DNA of 64,000 bases from Streptomyces sp. ISL-10 (GCF_018614575.1 NZ_JAGGOJ010000018.1:124001-188000); one strand, 5' to 3'. Shown: positions 42,371 to 51,869, numbered from the stretch's first letter. Notes: generated by a model not told the origin, from the sequence alone. Numbers and translations: made by a program.

Positions 42371-43954
42371 TCAGCGGGAGTAGCGGGGGTGCACCAGCGT
42401 CGACGGTTCGAGACCGGGCACCCGCGTGCGTTCGGCCGCGCGCCCGTAGGCGGCGAGTTCGTCCACGAGTGGCGAGCGCAGCGGCGGCATGCCGTCATCC
42501 AGGGTGAGATGCGGGACGCGGCCCGCCGAGGCGAGCAGGAAGCCCCGGCCGCCTCTGGTCCGCTCCCCGCTGCCGGAGCGGTCGCCCCCGCCGCCCGGAT
42601 CACGGTCGAGGTAGGCGGCGGTGGAGAACCCGGCCGCCCGCAGCGTCGCGTCGACGGTCCAGTACGCACGCGGACGGGCCGCGGGCCCCGCGTGGACGGC
42701 CAGGCGTCCGCCCGGGGCGAGGGCCCGGCGGACGAGGCCGTAGAACTCCAGCGAGTACAGCTTGGTGGCGTCGGTGACGCCGGGGTCGGGCAGGTCCGAG
42801 ACGATCACGTCGTACCGCCCCCGGTGCGCGAGGCGCAGCCAGGAGAACGCGTCCGCCGTGACCACGCGCAGTCCGGGGTCGTCATAGACATGGCGGTTCA
42901 GCGTGGTGAGCGCCGGGTCCGTGCGGGCGAGCCGTACGAGCCCGGGGTCCAGTTCGACGATGGTCACCGAGTCGACGTCCCCGTAGCCCAGCGCCTCGCG
43001 CGCGGCGAGGCCGTCGCCGCCGCCGAGGATCAGCACGCGCGCGTGCGGCCCGTTCATGGCGGGGTGGACGAGCGCTTCGTGGTAACGGTGCTCGTCGCGG
43101 CCGCGCACCGTCAGCTGCCCGTCGATGAAGAGGTCGGGCGCCTGGGACGGCCGGCCGGTGAGGACGATCTCCTGCACGCCGGTGTGCACGGCCACCCGCA
43201 CCTGGTCGCCGTACAGCGCCCTGCGCGCGGCCCGCTCGAAGTCGCCGACGAGCGCGGTCGCGAGGGCGAGCAGGGCGAGCACCACCCCGTTGAGCACCAG
43301 CAGCCGCAGCCGCCAGCGTGCCGACATCTCCCCCCGGAACAGCCACAGCACCAGCACGGAGCCCGCCACCCCGTTGACGCAGCCGGTCACCAGCGCGCCC
43401 GTCAGTTCACCCAGCCAGGGCAACAACAGGAACGGGAAGGCGAGTCCACCGACCAGCGCGCCCACGTAGTCGGCGGCGAACAGGTCGGCGACGGTGCCCT
43501 CCGCGTCCCGGCGCGAGACGCGCTGGATCAGGGCCATCAACAGAGGTAACTCCGCGCCGATCAGCACCCCGATCGCGAGGGAGAACGCCACCAGCGCGAC
43601 GCGCGAGCCGCCCATCCAGGCGAAGGCCGCGTACAGCACCATCGCCGAGGTGCCGCCGACCAGCGCGAGCACCGCCTCCAGCACGCCGAAGCCGACCGCC
43701 GCGCGGCAGCGGAGCCGTTTGGCGAGCAGCGAGCCCACGCCCATCGCGAAGACCATGACGGACAGCACCACGGACGCCTGGGTGACGGAGTCGTCGATCA
43801 AGTACGCGGCGAGCGCGACCAGTTCGAGCTCGTAGACCAGTCCGCAGGCGGCGCAGACGAAGGCCGCGAGCAGAACGAGACCGCGGCCGGCGTCCGGGCG
43901 CACGGGCAGCACCACCGTGTCGGGGGGCAAGGATGCGAGCTGCCGATCGACCAT
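42371..43954 (-). CDS. Membrane spermidine synthase-like (polyamine aminopropyltransferase) protein
   Basis: A 527-aa protein. The N-terminal half has about seven transmembrane segments. The C-terminal half is a spermidine synthase fold with the decarboxylated-SAM-site LILGGGDGLAAREALGYG, the VELDPGLV aspartate and DAFSW followed by VIVSDLPDPGVTDATKLYSLEFY. This membrane-fused form is common in actinobacteria; its real reaction is unproven. ATG 43954 is used (ACGGGA site just upstream). It is followed by no polyamine genes and is next to DUF2617 on the same strand. Confidence 0.9.
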   Translation of the reverse strand: MVDRQLASLPPDTVVLPVRPDAGRGLVLLAAFVCAACGLVYELELVALAAYLIDDSVTQASVVLSVMVFAMGVGSLLAKRLRCRAAVGFGVLEAVLALVGGTSAMVLYAAFAWMGGSRVALVAFSLAIGVLIGAELPLLMALIQRVSRRDAEGTVADLFAADYVGALVGGLAFPFLLLPWLGELTGALVTGCVNGVAGSVLVLWLFRGEMSARWRLRLLVLNGVVLALLALATALVGDFERAARRALYGDQVRVAVHTGVQEIVLTGRPSQAPDLFIDGQLTVRGRDEHRYHEALVHPAMNGPHARVLILGGGDGLAAREALGYGDVDSVTIVELDPGLVRLARTDPALTTLNRHVYDDPGLRVVTADAFSWLRLAHRGRYDVIVSDLPDPGVTDATKLYSLEFYGLVRRALAPGGRLAVHAGPAARPRAYWTVDATLRAAGFSTAAYLDRDPGGGGDRSGSGERTRGGRGFLLASAGRVPHLTLDDGMPPLRSPLVDELAAYGRAAERTRVPGLEPSTLVHPRYSR

Positions 43955-44007
43955 TCCCGTAACGCTACGTCTCTGGCCGCGCACGGCTTGTCACCCAAAG
44001 GTGTTGA

Positions 44008-44556
44008 CTACAGTGCGGCACGTTCCGGGCGGCGCTCGGCGCGCTGGCCGTGGTGCAGCGCACCGACCCGCGTACGTGTGACCACGAGGCGGCCCTCCTG
44101 CGGGTAGGCGTGCCAGGTGCGCCAGCGCACCTGCCCCTCGCCGGGCTGGGCGAGCATCGCGGTGAAGGCGTGGGGCGAGCCGGGGAAGGTGCCCGCGAGA
44201 CCATGGGGGTGGTCGGCCACCAGCGCGAGCAGCTCCTGGGCACGGCCGGCGAACGACTGACCCGACAGCGTCTCGACCCGCGCGGCGAACTCGTACTCCC
44301 AGTCGCCGAGCCGCTTGGCCACCCCGAGGGGCAGCGGCGTGCTGCTGCCCGGAATGCAGGCGACGGTCTCCGAACAGGCGCCGTGCTCCTGGTCGAGGAG
44401 CACTTGGTGGGACGCCCCCAGGAGTCTCAACTGCAGTTTGGCTCCCGACAGTTCAAGGTCGAGAACGGCGAGGGCGGGCAGCGGCCCCCGGCCGAGCGCC
44501 CAGGCGAGGTCGTCGGCACGGGTGTCGGTATAGGCGGTATCGATGGTCGTGAGCAT
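44008..44556 (-). CDS. DUF2617 family protein
   Basis: A 182-aa soluble protein of the actinobacterial DUF2617 family, unknown function. It starts MLTTIDTAYTDTRADDLAWALG and includes LDLELSGAKLQLRLLGASHQVLLDQE, GDWEYEFAARVETL and LVADHPHGLAGTFPGSPHAFTAM. No motif for catalysis is apparent. It lies 53 bp upstream of the spermidine synthase-like gene on the same strand and is probably co-transcribed with it. In related genomes these two usually stay together. Confidence 0.85.
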   Translation of the reverse strand: MLTTIDTAYTDTRADDLAWALGRGPLPALAVLDLELSGAKLQLRLLGASHQVLLDQEHGACSETVACIPGSSTPLPLGVAKRLGDWEYEFAARVETLSGQSFAGRAQELLALVADHPHGLAGTFPGSPHAFTAMLAQPGEGQVRWRTWHAYPQEGRLVVTRTRVGALHHGQRAERRPERAAL

Positions 44557-44816
44557 GGGTCGGCTCCGCATACGCGCTTCGGCGGGTGGACACGTGGACC
44601 TGACGCCCCGACGACGGGGCGCACGACATGGGGGGTGGCCTGCTCGGGTCCACAGGAGGTCCGAGGGCTGGATGGATCCAACAGGTTCCATGTGGAGGGA
44701 ATCACGAACTACGCGTCAACCGCAGCGTTTTTACCCAACTTGCTATGGTTTCCATCCCCTAGGGGGCCAAGCGGTTCACCTGTTCAACGAAAGGCGGGGC
44801 GCAAGGGGTACGTGCA

Positions 44817-44861
44817 ATGCCGCCCGGTAAGAAGCACTTGCCTACGGCGGCACCAACCTGA
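44817..44861 (+). CDS. Possible 14-aa mini-ORF, MPPGKKHLPTAAPT
   Basis: This is too short for standard gene calls. An ATG is preceded by an AAGGGG-like ribosome site (about 44802-44808) and followed by 13 sense codons and TGA. The stop codon touches the left arm of a strong hairpin. An AT-rich stretch (44710-44755) that could hold a promoter lies 60-100 bp upstream. It is basic and Pro/Ala-rich. Whether it is translated is unknown; it may be a leader peptide or an sRNA with an incidental ORF. Confidence 0.35.
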   Translation: MPPGKKHLPTAAPT

Positions 44862-44895
44862 AGGCACCCGGCGGGAGTTCACCCGCCGGGCACCT
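44861..44895. terminator. Hairpin between mini-ORF and Gly/Cys-rich gene
   Basis: The arms AAGGCACCCGGCGGG and CCCGCCGGGCACCTT pair except for two adjacent positions, with a 5-6 nt AGTTCA loop. It can serve the leftward small membrane-protein gene, and the mini-ORF transcript from the left. Confidence 0.65.
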
Positions 44896-44923
44896 TCACC
44901 GGTCGCGGACCAGCTGCCCCGTG

Positions 44924-45154
44924 TCAGCTGCCTCCGCCACATCCACCGCCACCGCCACCGCCGCACGAGGACGAGCCGCCCCCGCACGACGAGGAGCTGC
45001 CGCCGTCACCGGCCGTCCACCAGCTGCCCGAACTGCCGTTGCTGCCGCCGCTCCGGTGCCGACTGCCGCTGCCGCCCTTCGCCGACCTCCTGCCGGACAT
45101 CACCAGCGCGAGACCGACGATCGCCACGATGATCACTGCACCGAATACCGCCAT
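44924..45154 (-). CDS. Small membrane protein with Gly/Cys-rich tail
   Basis: A 76-aa protein. It has one N-terminal transmembrane helix (MAVFGAVIIVAIVGLALVMSG), a basic Gly/Ser stretch (RRSAKGGSGSRHRSGG), then a tail with CGGGSSSCGGGGGGGCGGGS. Three Cys in a Gly-rich end is unusual. The tail might bind metal or be a spacer; neither can be shown. ATG 45154 was chosen; an in-frame GTG 9 bp upstream (VEVMAVFG) with a GAAGGAG site is also possible. The gene is followed by a hairpin. Confidence 0.7.
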   Translation of the reverse strand: MAVFGAVIIVAIVGLALVMSGRRSAKGGSGSRHRSGGSNGSSGSWWTAGDGGSSSSCGGGSSSCGGGGGGGCGGGS

Positions 45155-45380
45155 CACTTCCACCGCCCCTTCTCCTTCCCCCGATGGGGGTACCTCCCAG
45201 GCCGAAGGCTCTGGGGGAGAGTCCCCCGCGACGCTGCGCGACCGCTTCCCCGTGGTCTTTCCTGTGGCGTTGTGACGCTCACCGTGGTCTTTCCGGTGGC
45301 GTTCATCTGCGTGACAGGGATGTGCCCCCGCCCTCACGGACCCAAAGCAGACTTGAGCAAGTCCAGAGGTTCGGCCCAGG

Positions 45381-46577
<1,197 letters not shown>

Positions 46578-46593
46578 GAGCGGCCACGCAAGC

Positions 46594-46633
46594 GCAAGGG
46601 CCCGGCGGGAGGTCTCCCGCCGGGCCCTTGCGT
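46594..46633. terminator. Bidirectional hairpin terminator (aminotransferase / YbjN)
   Basis: A perfect 19-bp stem (CGCAAGGGCCCGGCGGGAG and its complement) with a 2-nt loop (effectively 4-6 nt) lies between two convergent stop codons. It is the longest perfect hairpin seen in the window. Confidence 0.88.
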
Positions 46634-46643
46634 GTGCGACGTG

Positions 46644-47189
46644 TCAGGACTCGTCGGCCGGCTTCTCGTCGGACCCGTCCTCGGCCTTCTCCAGACCGAA
46701 CTGGTCCACGACGAAGCGGTCGAACTCGATCGACGCGCGCACCCAGCTGACCGTGGACGACACGAAGTGCTCCAGGCTGACGCCGGTGCCGATCAGCATC
46801 TGCGCCTCACCGATGAGGCGGAGGGACTGCTCCTTCGTCTCCTCGTCCTCGTGCAGGTGCGTATAGACCTTCGGCCACAGGGTGCGGCGGTTCCAGTCGT
46901 CGATGAGGTCGAGGAGCTTGGCCCGGTCTTCGACCTGGTGCGGACGGTCGTAGAAGGTCCGCACCGAGAAGACCTGCTGCTCGTTCTCGCCGCGGAACAT
47001 GAAGTACGTGCGGAATTCCTCCCACGGCGCCGCGAGGTCGCCCTCGTCGTCGACGACGTACTTCAGCTCCATCTGCTCGAGCAGCTGCTTGACCAGGTCC
47101 TGGTCGGGAACGACGGGGCCCGCCGGTCCTGCGGCCTGGGGCTGGGGCTGGCCCCCGAAATTCGGAATCGAGGACGGATCGATGGTCAC
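46644..47189 (-). CDS. YbjN domain-containing protein
   Basis: A 181-aa soluble protein of the YbjN family (T3SS-chaperone-like fold). Conserved segments are LKYVVDDEGDLAAPWEEFRTYFMFRGE, QVFSVRTFYDR, DWNRRTLWPKVYTHL and ETKEQSLRLIGEAQMLIGTGVSLEHFVSSTVSW. The N-terminal 30 residues are a Gln/Pro-rich linker (PNFGGQPQPQAAGPAGPV). GTG 47189 with AAGGGA 8 bp upstream was chosen. The protein's role is unknown; actinobacterial YbjN proteins often occur in pairs or near chaperone genes, and clpB lies beyond the repeat-rich gap. Confidence 0.85.
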   Translation of the reverse strand: MTIDPSSIPNFGGQPQPQAAGPAGPVVPDQDLVKQLLEQMELKYVVDDEGDLAAPWEEFRTYFMFRGENEQQVFSVRTFYDRPHQVEDRAKLLDLIDDWNRRTLWPKVYTHLHEDEETKEQSLRLIGEAQMLIGTGVSLEHFVSSTVSWVRASIEFDRFVVDQFGLEKAEDGSDEKPADES

Positions 47190-47540
47190 CGTGTATTTCC
47201 CTTCGTACGGATGCCGCCATCCTCTCCCATCCCCGCCCGCCCCTGGCAAGCCCCGCCGCGCCCGATCCGCTGCGAGCTGATCCGACTCGGGGATTCCCCC
47301 GAACCACCTCGCCTCGATTTCCCCCTACGGCCGGGCGGCTGTGGGAGTTTCCCCGGCGGGGCTGGATTTCGCTGCGCGCGATCAAGCCGTACGGGGCTCT
47401 CCCCGGGGAGCCCGGAAGGAGCCCCGGAACACCGCCGGAAGGGCCCCGGGCGAAGCCCAGGAGGGGCTTGACGACACCCCCGTACCCCCCGGCTTGCCCC
47501 GGTCTGGGTATGAGGGGACCCCCCCGGCTTCGCCCGCGGA

Positions 47541-47940
47541 CCCCACTCCCACGGCCGCCCGGACAGTCCGGGGCCCGGGGGCGACGCCCCAGATCGCGAT
47601 GGGCCTCCCACGACCGTCAGGGCGCCCAGGGCCTGCGGGCTAAGCCCAGGTATCGGAACGGAGGCACCCCTCACGTTCCGCCGCGGACCTCACGCCCACG
47701 GCCGCCAGGCCGTCCGCGGCCCGGGGGCGAAACCCCAGACGGGGAGGGGGTGAAGGGATACCTCCCACGGCCGCCAAAGCGTCCACGGCACCGCGGGCGA
47801 AACCCCGGATCGGGATGGCCCTCCACGGCCGCCAAGCAGTGGAGGGCCGGGGCCGACGCCCCGGACCGGGGGTACCTCCCCGGCGTCAGGCCGTCCACGG
47901 CACCTCGGGCGAAACCCCAGTCGGGAATGGCGAGGCAGGG
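47541..47940. repeat. Array of degenerate palindromic repeats
   Basis: Six or so imperfect copies of a 55-70 bp element occupy most of the gap between YbjN and clpB. Each copy has CACGGCCGCCAGGCCGTCC-like and CGGGCGAAACCCC-like parts, both palindromic. The latter forms a stem of GGGG/CCCC or similar. Copies begin near 47551, 47602, 47692, 47767, 47823 and 47885. The remainder of the gap (47190-47540) is GC-rich, with a degenerate copy of the interspersed hairpin near 47355. No gene is visible in this gap. Confidence 0.75.
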
Positions 47941-47974
47941 AAAGCGCCCCGTACGGCGGGACCCGCCCCGCCCC

Positions 47975-50560
47975 CTACCGCGCCGCGCCCACCAGCAGGC
48001 CGTCCTCGAAACGGTCCACGCGGACCGTGTCGCCGTCCTTGATCTCGCCCGCGAGGATCTCCTTGGCGAGGCGGTCGCCGATCGCCGTCTGGACCAGCCT
48101 GCGCAGCGGCCGGGCGCCGTACGCGGGGTCGTAGCCCTCGTTCGCGAGCCATTCCAGCGCCGCCGGGGTGACGTCCAGGGTGAGCCTGCGCTCGGCGAGA
48201 CGGCGGGCCAGCCGGTCGATCTGGAGCCGGGCGATGTGCGCCAGCTCGTCCTTCGACAGCGCCGAGAAGACCACCAGGTCGTCGAGGCGATTGAGGAACT
48301 CGGGCTTGAAGGTGGCCCGCACCAGCTCCAGCACCTGTTGCTTCTTCTCCTCGGCGCCGGTCAGCGGCTCGACGAGGTACTGGCTGCCCAGGTTGGACGT
48401 CAGGATCAGGATGGTGTTGCGGAAGTCCACCGTCCGGCCCTGCCCGTCGGTGAGCCGCCCGTCGTCGAGGACCTGGAGCAGGATGTCGAAGACCTCGGGG
48501 TGGGCCTTCTCCACCTCGTCCAACAGCACCACGCTGTACGGGCGGCGCCGCACGGCCTCGGTGAGCTGGCCGCCCTCCTCGTAGCCGACGTAGCCGGGGG
48601 GCGCGCCGACCAGGCGGGCGACGCTGTGCTTCTCGCCGTACTCCGACATGTCGATACGGACCATCGCCCGCTCGTCGTCGAAGAGGAAGTCGGCGAGCGC
48701 CTTCGCCAGCTCGGTCTTGCCCACACCGGTCGGGCCGAGGAAGAGGAACGAGCCCGTCGGCCGGTCCGGGTCGGCGATCCCCGCGCGTGTACGCCGTACC
48801 GCGTCGGCCACGGCCTGCACCGCCTCGCTCTGGCCGATCAGCCGCCGCCCCAGCTCCTGCTCCATGCGCAGCAGCTTCTGCGTCTCGCCCTCCAGCAGGC
48901 GGCCGGCCGGGATGCCGGTCCAGGAGCCGACCACGTCCGCGATGTCGTCGGGGCCGACCTCCTCCTTGACCATGGTGTCCTTGGACGCCTCCTCCTCGGC
49001 CTCGGACGCGGCCTCCAGATCGCGCTCCAGGGCCGGGATCTCCCCGTAGAGCAGCTTGGAGGCGGTGTCGAAGTCACCGTCGCGCTGGGCGCGCTCGGCC
49101 TGGCCGCGCAGGTCGTCCAGCCGCTCCTTGAGCTCACCGACGCGGTTGAGGCCCTGCTTCTCCTTCTCCCAGCGTGCGGTCAGCCCGCGCAGCTCCTCCT
49201 CCCGGTCCGCGAGGTCGCGGCGCAGCTTCTCCAGGCGCTGCACGGAGGCGGGGTCGGACTCGTTCTTGAGCGCGAGCTCCTCCATGCGCAACCGGTCGAC
49301 GGCGCGCTGCAGTTCGTCGATCTCCACGGGCGAGGAGTCGATCTCCATCCGCAACCGGGAGGCGGCCTCGTCCACGAGGTCGATGGCCTTGTCCGGCAGG
49401 AAGCGGGAGGTGATGTACCGGTCGGAGAGAGTGGCCGCGGCGACCAGCGCGGAGTCGTTGATCTGCACCTTGTGGTGGGCCTCGTAGCGGCCCTTGAGCC
49501 CGCGCAGGATCGCGATGGTGTCCTCGACCGTCGGCTCGGCGACCAGCACCTGCTGGAAGCGCCGCTCCAGCGCCGCGTCCTTCTCGATCCGCTCGCGGTA
49601 CTCGTCCAGGGTGGTGGCGCCGACCATGCGCAGCTCGCCGCGGGCCAGCATGGGCTTGAGCATGTTGCCCGCGTCCATCGACGAGTCACCGCCGGCGCCC
49701 GCGCCGACGACCGTGTGCAGCTCGTCGATGAACGTGATGATCTGCCCGTCGCTCGCCTTGATCTCGGACAGGACGGTCTTCAGCCGCTCCTCGAACTCGC
49801 CGCGGTACTTGGCGCCCGCCACCATCGCGCCGAGGTCGAGCGCGACGAGCCGCTTGTTGCGCAGCGACTCGGGCACGTCACCCTTGACGATGCGCTGGGC
49901 GAGGCCCTCGACGACGGCGGTCTTGCCGACGCCCGGCTCGCCGATGAGCACGGGGTTGTTCTTGGTGCGCCGCGAGAGCACCTGCACGACGCGGCGGATC
50001 TCCTGGTCCCGGCCGATGACCGGGTCGAGCTTGCCCTCACGGGCGGCCGCGGTGAAGTCCGTGCCGAACTTCTCCAGCGCCTTGTACTGACCCTCGGGGT
50101 CGGGTGTGGTCACCCGGCGCCCTCCTCTTGCCTTCTCGAACGCGTCCAGCAGCTTCCTGTCCGTGGCACCCTGCCCGGCCAGCACCTCACCGGCCTGCCC
50201 GCCCCTGGCGGCGATGCCGATGAGGAGGTGCTCGGTGGAGACATAGTCGTCGCCGAGCTCCTTGGCCCGCTGGGAGGCGTCGGCGATGACCGCCAGCAGC
50301 TCGCGGTTGGGCTGCGGCGGCGCGACGGTGGAGCCGGTGACGCTGGGCAGCGACGCGAGGAGGCGCTCGGCCCCGGACCGGACGGCGGCCTGGTCGGCGT
50401 CGACCGCGGCCAGCAGATCGGTGATGTTCTCGTTTTCCTGGCCCGCGAGGAGCGCGAGCAGCAGGTGCGCCGCGGTCAGATCGGCGTGCCCGTCCTGCAC
50501 GGCCCGGTTGCTCGCCGCGTTGATCGCGTCACGGCTCTTGTTGGTCAGCTCGGCGTCCAC
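47975..50560 (-). CDS. clpB: ATP-dependent disaggregase ClpB
   Basis: An 861-aa ClpB/Hsp104 chaperone. It has the N-terminal Clp repeat domain (DAELTNKSRDAINAASNRA onward), the first AAA+ module with Walker A GEPGVGKTAVVEG, the coiled-coil middle domain (about 400-520), and the second AAA+ module with GPTGVGKTELAKALADFLF. No ClpP-binding loop is seen. It disaggregates proteins with DnaK/DnaJ/GrpE, which are encoded at 55.9-59.7 kb. The GTG start at 50560 is preceded by an AGGAGG-like site. A HAIR operator upstream predicts repression by HspR. Confidence 0.97.
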   Translation of the reverse strand: MDAELTNKSRDAINAASNRAVQDGHADLTAAHLLLALLAGQENENITDLLAAVDADQAAVRSGAERLLASLPSVTGSTVAPPQPNRELLAVIADASQRAKELGDDYVSTEHLLIGIAARGGQAGEVLAGQGATDRKLLDAFEKARGGRRVTTPDPEGQYKALEKFGTDFTAAAREGKLDPVIGRDQEIRRVVQVLSRRTKNNPVLIGEPGVGKTAVVEGLAQRIVKGDVPESLRNKRLVALDLGAMVAGAKYRGEFEERLKTVLSEIKASDGQIITFIDELHTVVGAGAGGDSSMDAGNMLKPMLARGELRMVGATTLDEYRERIEKDAALERRFQQVLVAEPTVEDTIAILRGLKGRYEAHHKVQINDSALVAAATLSDRYITSRFLPDKAIDLVDEAASRLRMEIDSSPVEIDELQRAVDRLRMEELALKNESDPASVQRLEKLRRDLADREEELRGLTARWEKEKQGLNRVGELKERLDDLRGQAERAQRDGDFDTASKLLYGEIPALERDLEAASEAEEEASKDTMVKEEVGPDDIADVVGSWTGIPAGRLLEGETQKLLRMEQELGRRLIGQSEAVQAVADAVRRTRAGIADPDRPTGSFLFLGPTGVGKTELAKALADFLFDDERAMVRIDMSEYGEKHSVARLVGAPPGYVGYEEGGQLTEAVRRRPYSVVLLDEVEKAHPEVFDILLQVLDDGRLTDGQGRTVDFRNTILILTSNLGSQYLVEPLTGAEEKKQQVLELVRATFKPEFLNRLDDLVVFSALSKDELAHIARLQIDRLARRLAERRLTLDVTPAALEWLANEGYDPAYGARPLRRLVQTAIGDRLAKEILAGEIKDGDTVRVDRFEDGLLVGAAR

Positions 50561-50623
50561 GTGCCCTCTTTCCTCCTTGCTGATGGGCTCTGCCCAACAC
50601 TGACTCCGTCAACCTTCACAAAG

Positions 50624-50642
50624 TTGAGTCTATTCCACTCAT
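50624..50642. promoter_or_regulatory. HAIR operator (HspR site) between clpB and the PPOX gene
   Basis: TTGAGT-N7-ACTCAT (50624-50642) matches the HspR-binding HAIR consensus CTTGAGT-N7-ACTCAAG with small deviations. It lies 64-82 bp upstream of the clpB start and 39-57 bp before the divergent PPOX-like ATG, so it could act on both. Confidence 0.82.
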
Positions 50643-50680
50643 GGTGTCGACGAACAGGCCACGAAGGTAGGTTCCGCCCC

Positions 50681-51094
50681 ATGGCCATCGATCCCCGGAA
50701 CCCCGACGTCTCGTATCTCAGCTTCTGGCGCGAGTACCACATGTGCACCCTGACGACCCCGCGCCCGGACGGCACCCCGCACGTCGTCGCGGTGGGCGTG
50801 ACGTACGACCCCGAGGGCGGAACGCGCGGCATGGCCCGGGTGATCACGAACAAGCACAGCCGCAAGGTCGCCAATGTCCTGGCCGCGGGCCCGGAGGGAG
50901 CACCGGCCGCGGTGTGCCAGGTGGACAAGGGCCGCTGGGCGACGCTGGAGGGCGTCGCGACGATCCGCACGGAGCCGGATGTCGTCGCCGACGCGGTGAG
51001 CCGCTACGCGGAGCGGTACGGGCGCACGCCGTCGCCCAATCCGGACCGGGTGGTCATCGAGATCGCGCTGACCCGGGCGATGGGCCGGGCCTGA
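50681..51094 (+). CDS. PPOX-class (pyridoxamine 5'-phosphate oxidase-like) F420/FMN-binding protein
   Basis: A 137-aa split-beta-barrel protein. It has VSYLSFWREYHMCTLTTPRPDGTPHVVAVGVTYDPEGG, with the cofactor-binding barrel pattern of PPOX-class proteins, and a VITNKHSRKVANVLAAG stretch. Actinobacterial members bind FMN or F420 and reduce diverse substrates; which applies here is not clear. It is divergent from clpB across a shared HAIR site, which suggests it may be co-regulated with heat shock; this is inference. Confidence 0.82.
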   Translation: MAIDPRNPDVSYLSFWREYHMCTLTTPRPDGTPHVVAVGVTYDPEGGTRGMARVITNKHSRKVANVLAAGPEGAPAAVCQVDKGRWATLEGVATIRTEPDVVADAVSRYAERYGRTPSPNPDRVVIEIALTRAMGRA

Positions 51095-51187
51095 CGCCCG
51101 GCGCGGGCGGCCCGGCGGGTGGCCCGTGGGCGGCCCGAGCGGGACGCGGGCCCGCCGGCCCGGCCGAAACGTCTCCGGGCAGCACAA

Positions 51188-51222
51188 CGGCGCCATCGTG
51201 TTTCAGGTCCACGATGGCGCCG
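51188..51222. terminator. Hairpin terminator between convergent PPOX and Rieske-like genes
   Basis: A perfect 13-bp stem (CGGCGCCATCGTG and complement) with a 9-nt loop (TTTCAGGTC) lies between the PPOX stop codon and the leftward Rieske-like gene's stop. Confidence 0.82.
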
Positions 51223-51269
51223 CTGTGTGGGGGAAGCGCCCGAGCGATTTGAAACGACGGGGGAATCGC

Positions 51270-51587
51270 TCAGGCACTGCGGGGGGTGGCGGTGGTGTCT
51301 GGTTCGACGAGCTGATGATCACGCGCGTCGAGGTTGACGAAGATCATGCCGTACCGGATGGCACAGCGGACCGGCTGCGGGGCTCCGCGCGGCCGTCGAA
51401 GGCATCGGTAGGCGCGGACGTCCTCGTCCTCTTCACGGGCGACGACGATGGGCTCTCCGAACAGGGTGACCATCAACGAGTCGCCACGGTGGGGGATTGC
51501 CGTGACGAGGTCGATGAAGTGCCACCCGGAGCGATATGCCGTCGCCATCTCCCGTCGGAAGACCCTGTCGTCCGGGGGTATGGTCAT
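51270..51587 (-). CDS. Degenerate Rieske-like small protein
   Basis: A 105-aa protein. The central part (SGWHFIDLVTAIPHRGDSLMVTLFGEPIVVAREEDEDVRAYRC) matches the entry strands of Rieske [2Fe-2S] domains. The iron ligands are lost: the C-x-H site reads CLRRPRGA and the CxxH site reads CAIRYG, so both histidines are Arg or Pro. It therefore should not bind a Rieske cluster. The ATG overlaps the stop of the peptide gene (ATGA). It has no signal peptide. Function is unknown; a fold reused for binding, perhaps to the peptide's export or maturation, is a guess. Confidence 0.72.
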   Translation of the reverse strand: MTIPPDDRVFRREMATAYRSGWHFIDLVTAIPHRGDSLMVTLFGEPIVVAREEDEDVRAYRCLRRPRGAPQPVRCAIRYGMIFVNLDARDHQLVEPDTTATPRSA

Positions 51588-51790
51588 GCGTCCGCCTTCG
51601 CGGGCGGGACGTCCCAGCCGCTGTCCGGCGGTCCGGTGACGGCCTGCACGTTGTCCCAACCGCTGTCCGCCGGGAAGTCGGCCGGATCGAACCCCGTGGC
51701 ACCCGCGGCGCCGAACGCCACGATCGCAGAGAAGACAGCGGCAAGCACCGAGCGAAGCATTCTTTCGCGCATAGTCGGCTTCGTCCTCAC
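51584..51790 (-). CDS. Small secreted peptide with DSGWD repeats
   Basis: A 68-aa putative precursor. It has a basic N-region (VRTKPTMRERM), a hydrophobic stretch (LRSVLAAVFSAIVAFGAAGATG), then an acidic, Trp-rich mature part with FPADSGWDNV and GPPDSGWDVP. The DSGWD motif occurs twice, 14 residues apart. It has no cysteine. GTG 51790 was chosen (GGGAGAAG ribosome site 10 bp upstream); ATG 51772 is an alternative. Its stop overlaps the Rieske-like start. It could be a hormone-like peptide, a modified (RiPP-type) peptide or an exported small structural peptide; nothing in the sequence decides between these. Confidence 0.6.
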   Translation of the reverse strand: MRTKPTMRERMLRSVLAAVFSAIVAFGAAGATGFDPADFPADSGWDNVQAVTGPPDSGWDVPPAKADA

Positions 51791-51869
51791 TTGATGGTTT
51801 CTTCTCCCCCGCATCACAAGACGATGGCTCATTCAGGCATGTCAATGCCACAGGGGCGATGCATCATGT

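Noticed and set aside
47468..51094. 1208-aa + strand frame antisense to clpB and joined to the PPOX gene
   Set aside because: Only the last 137 residues are a real gene, with its own ATG at 50681. The rest is the shadow of clpB.
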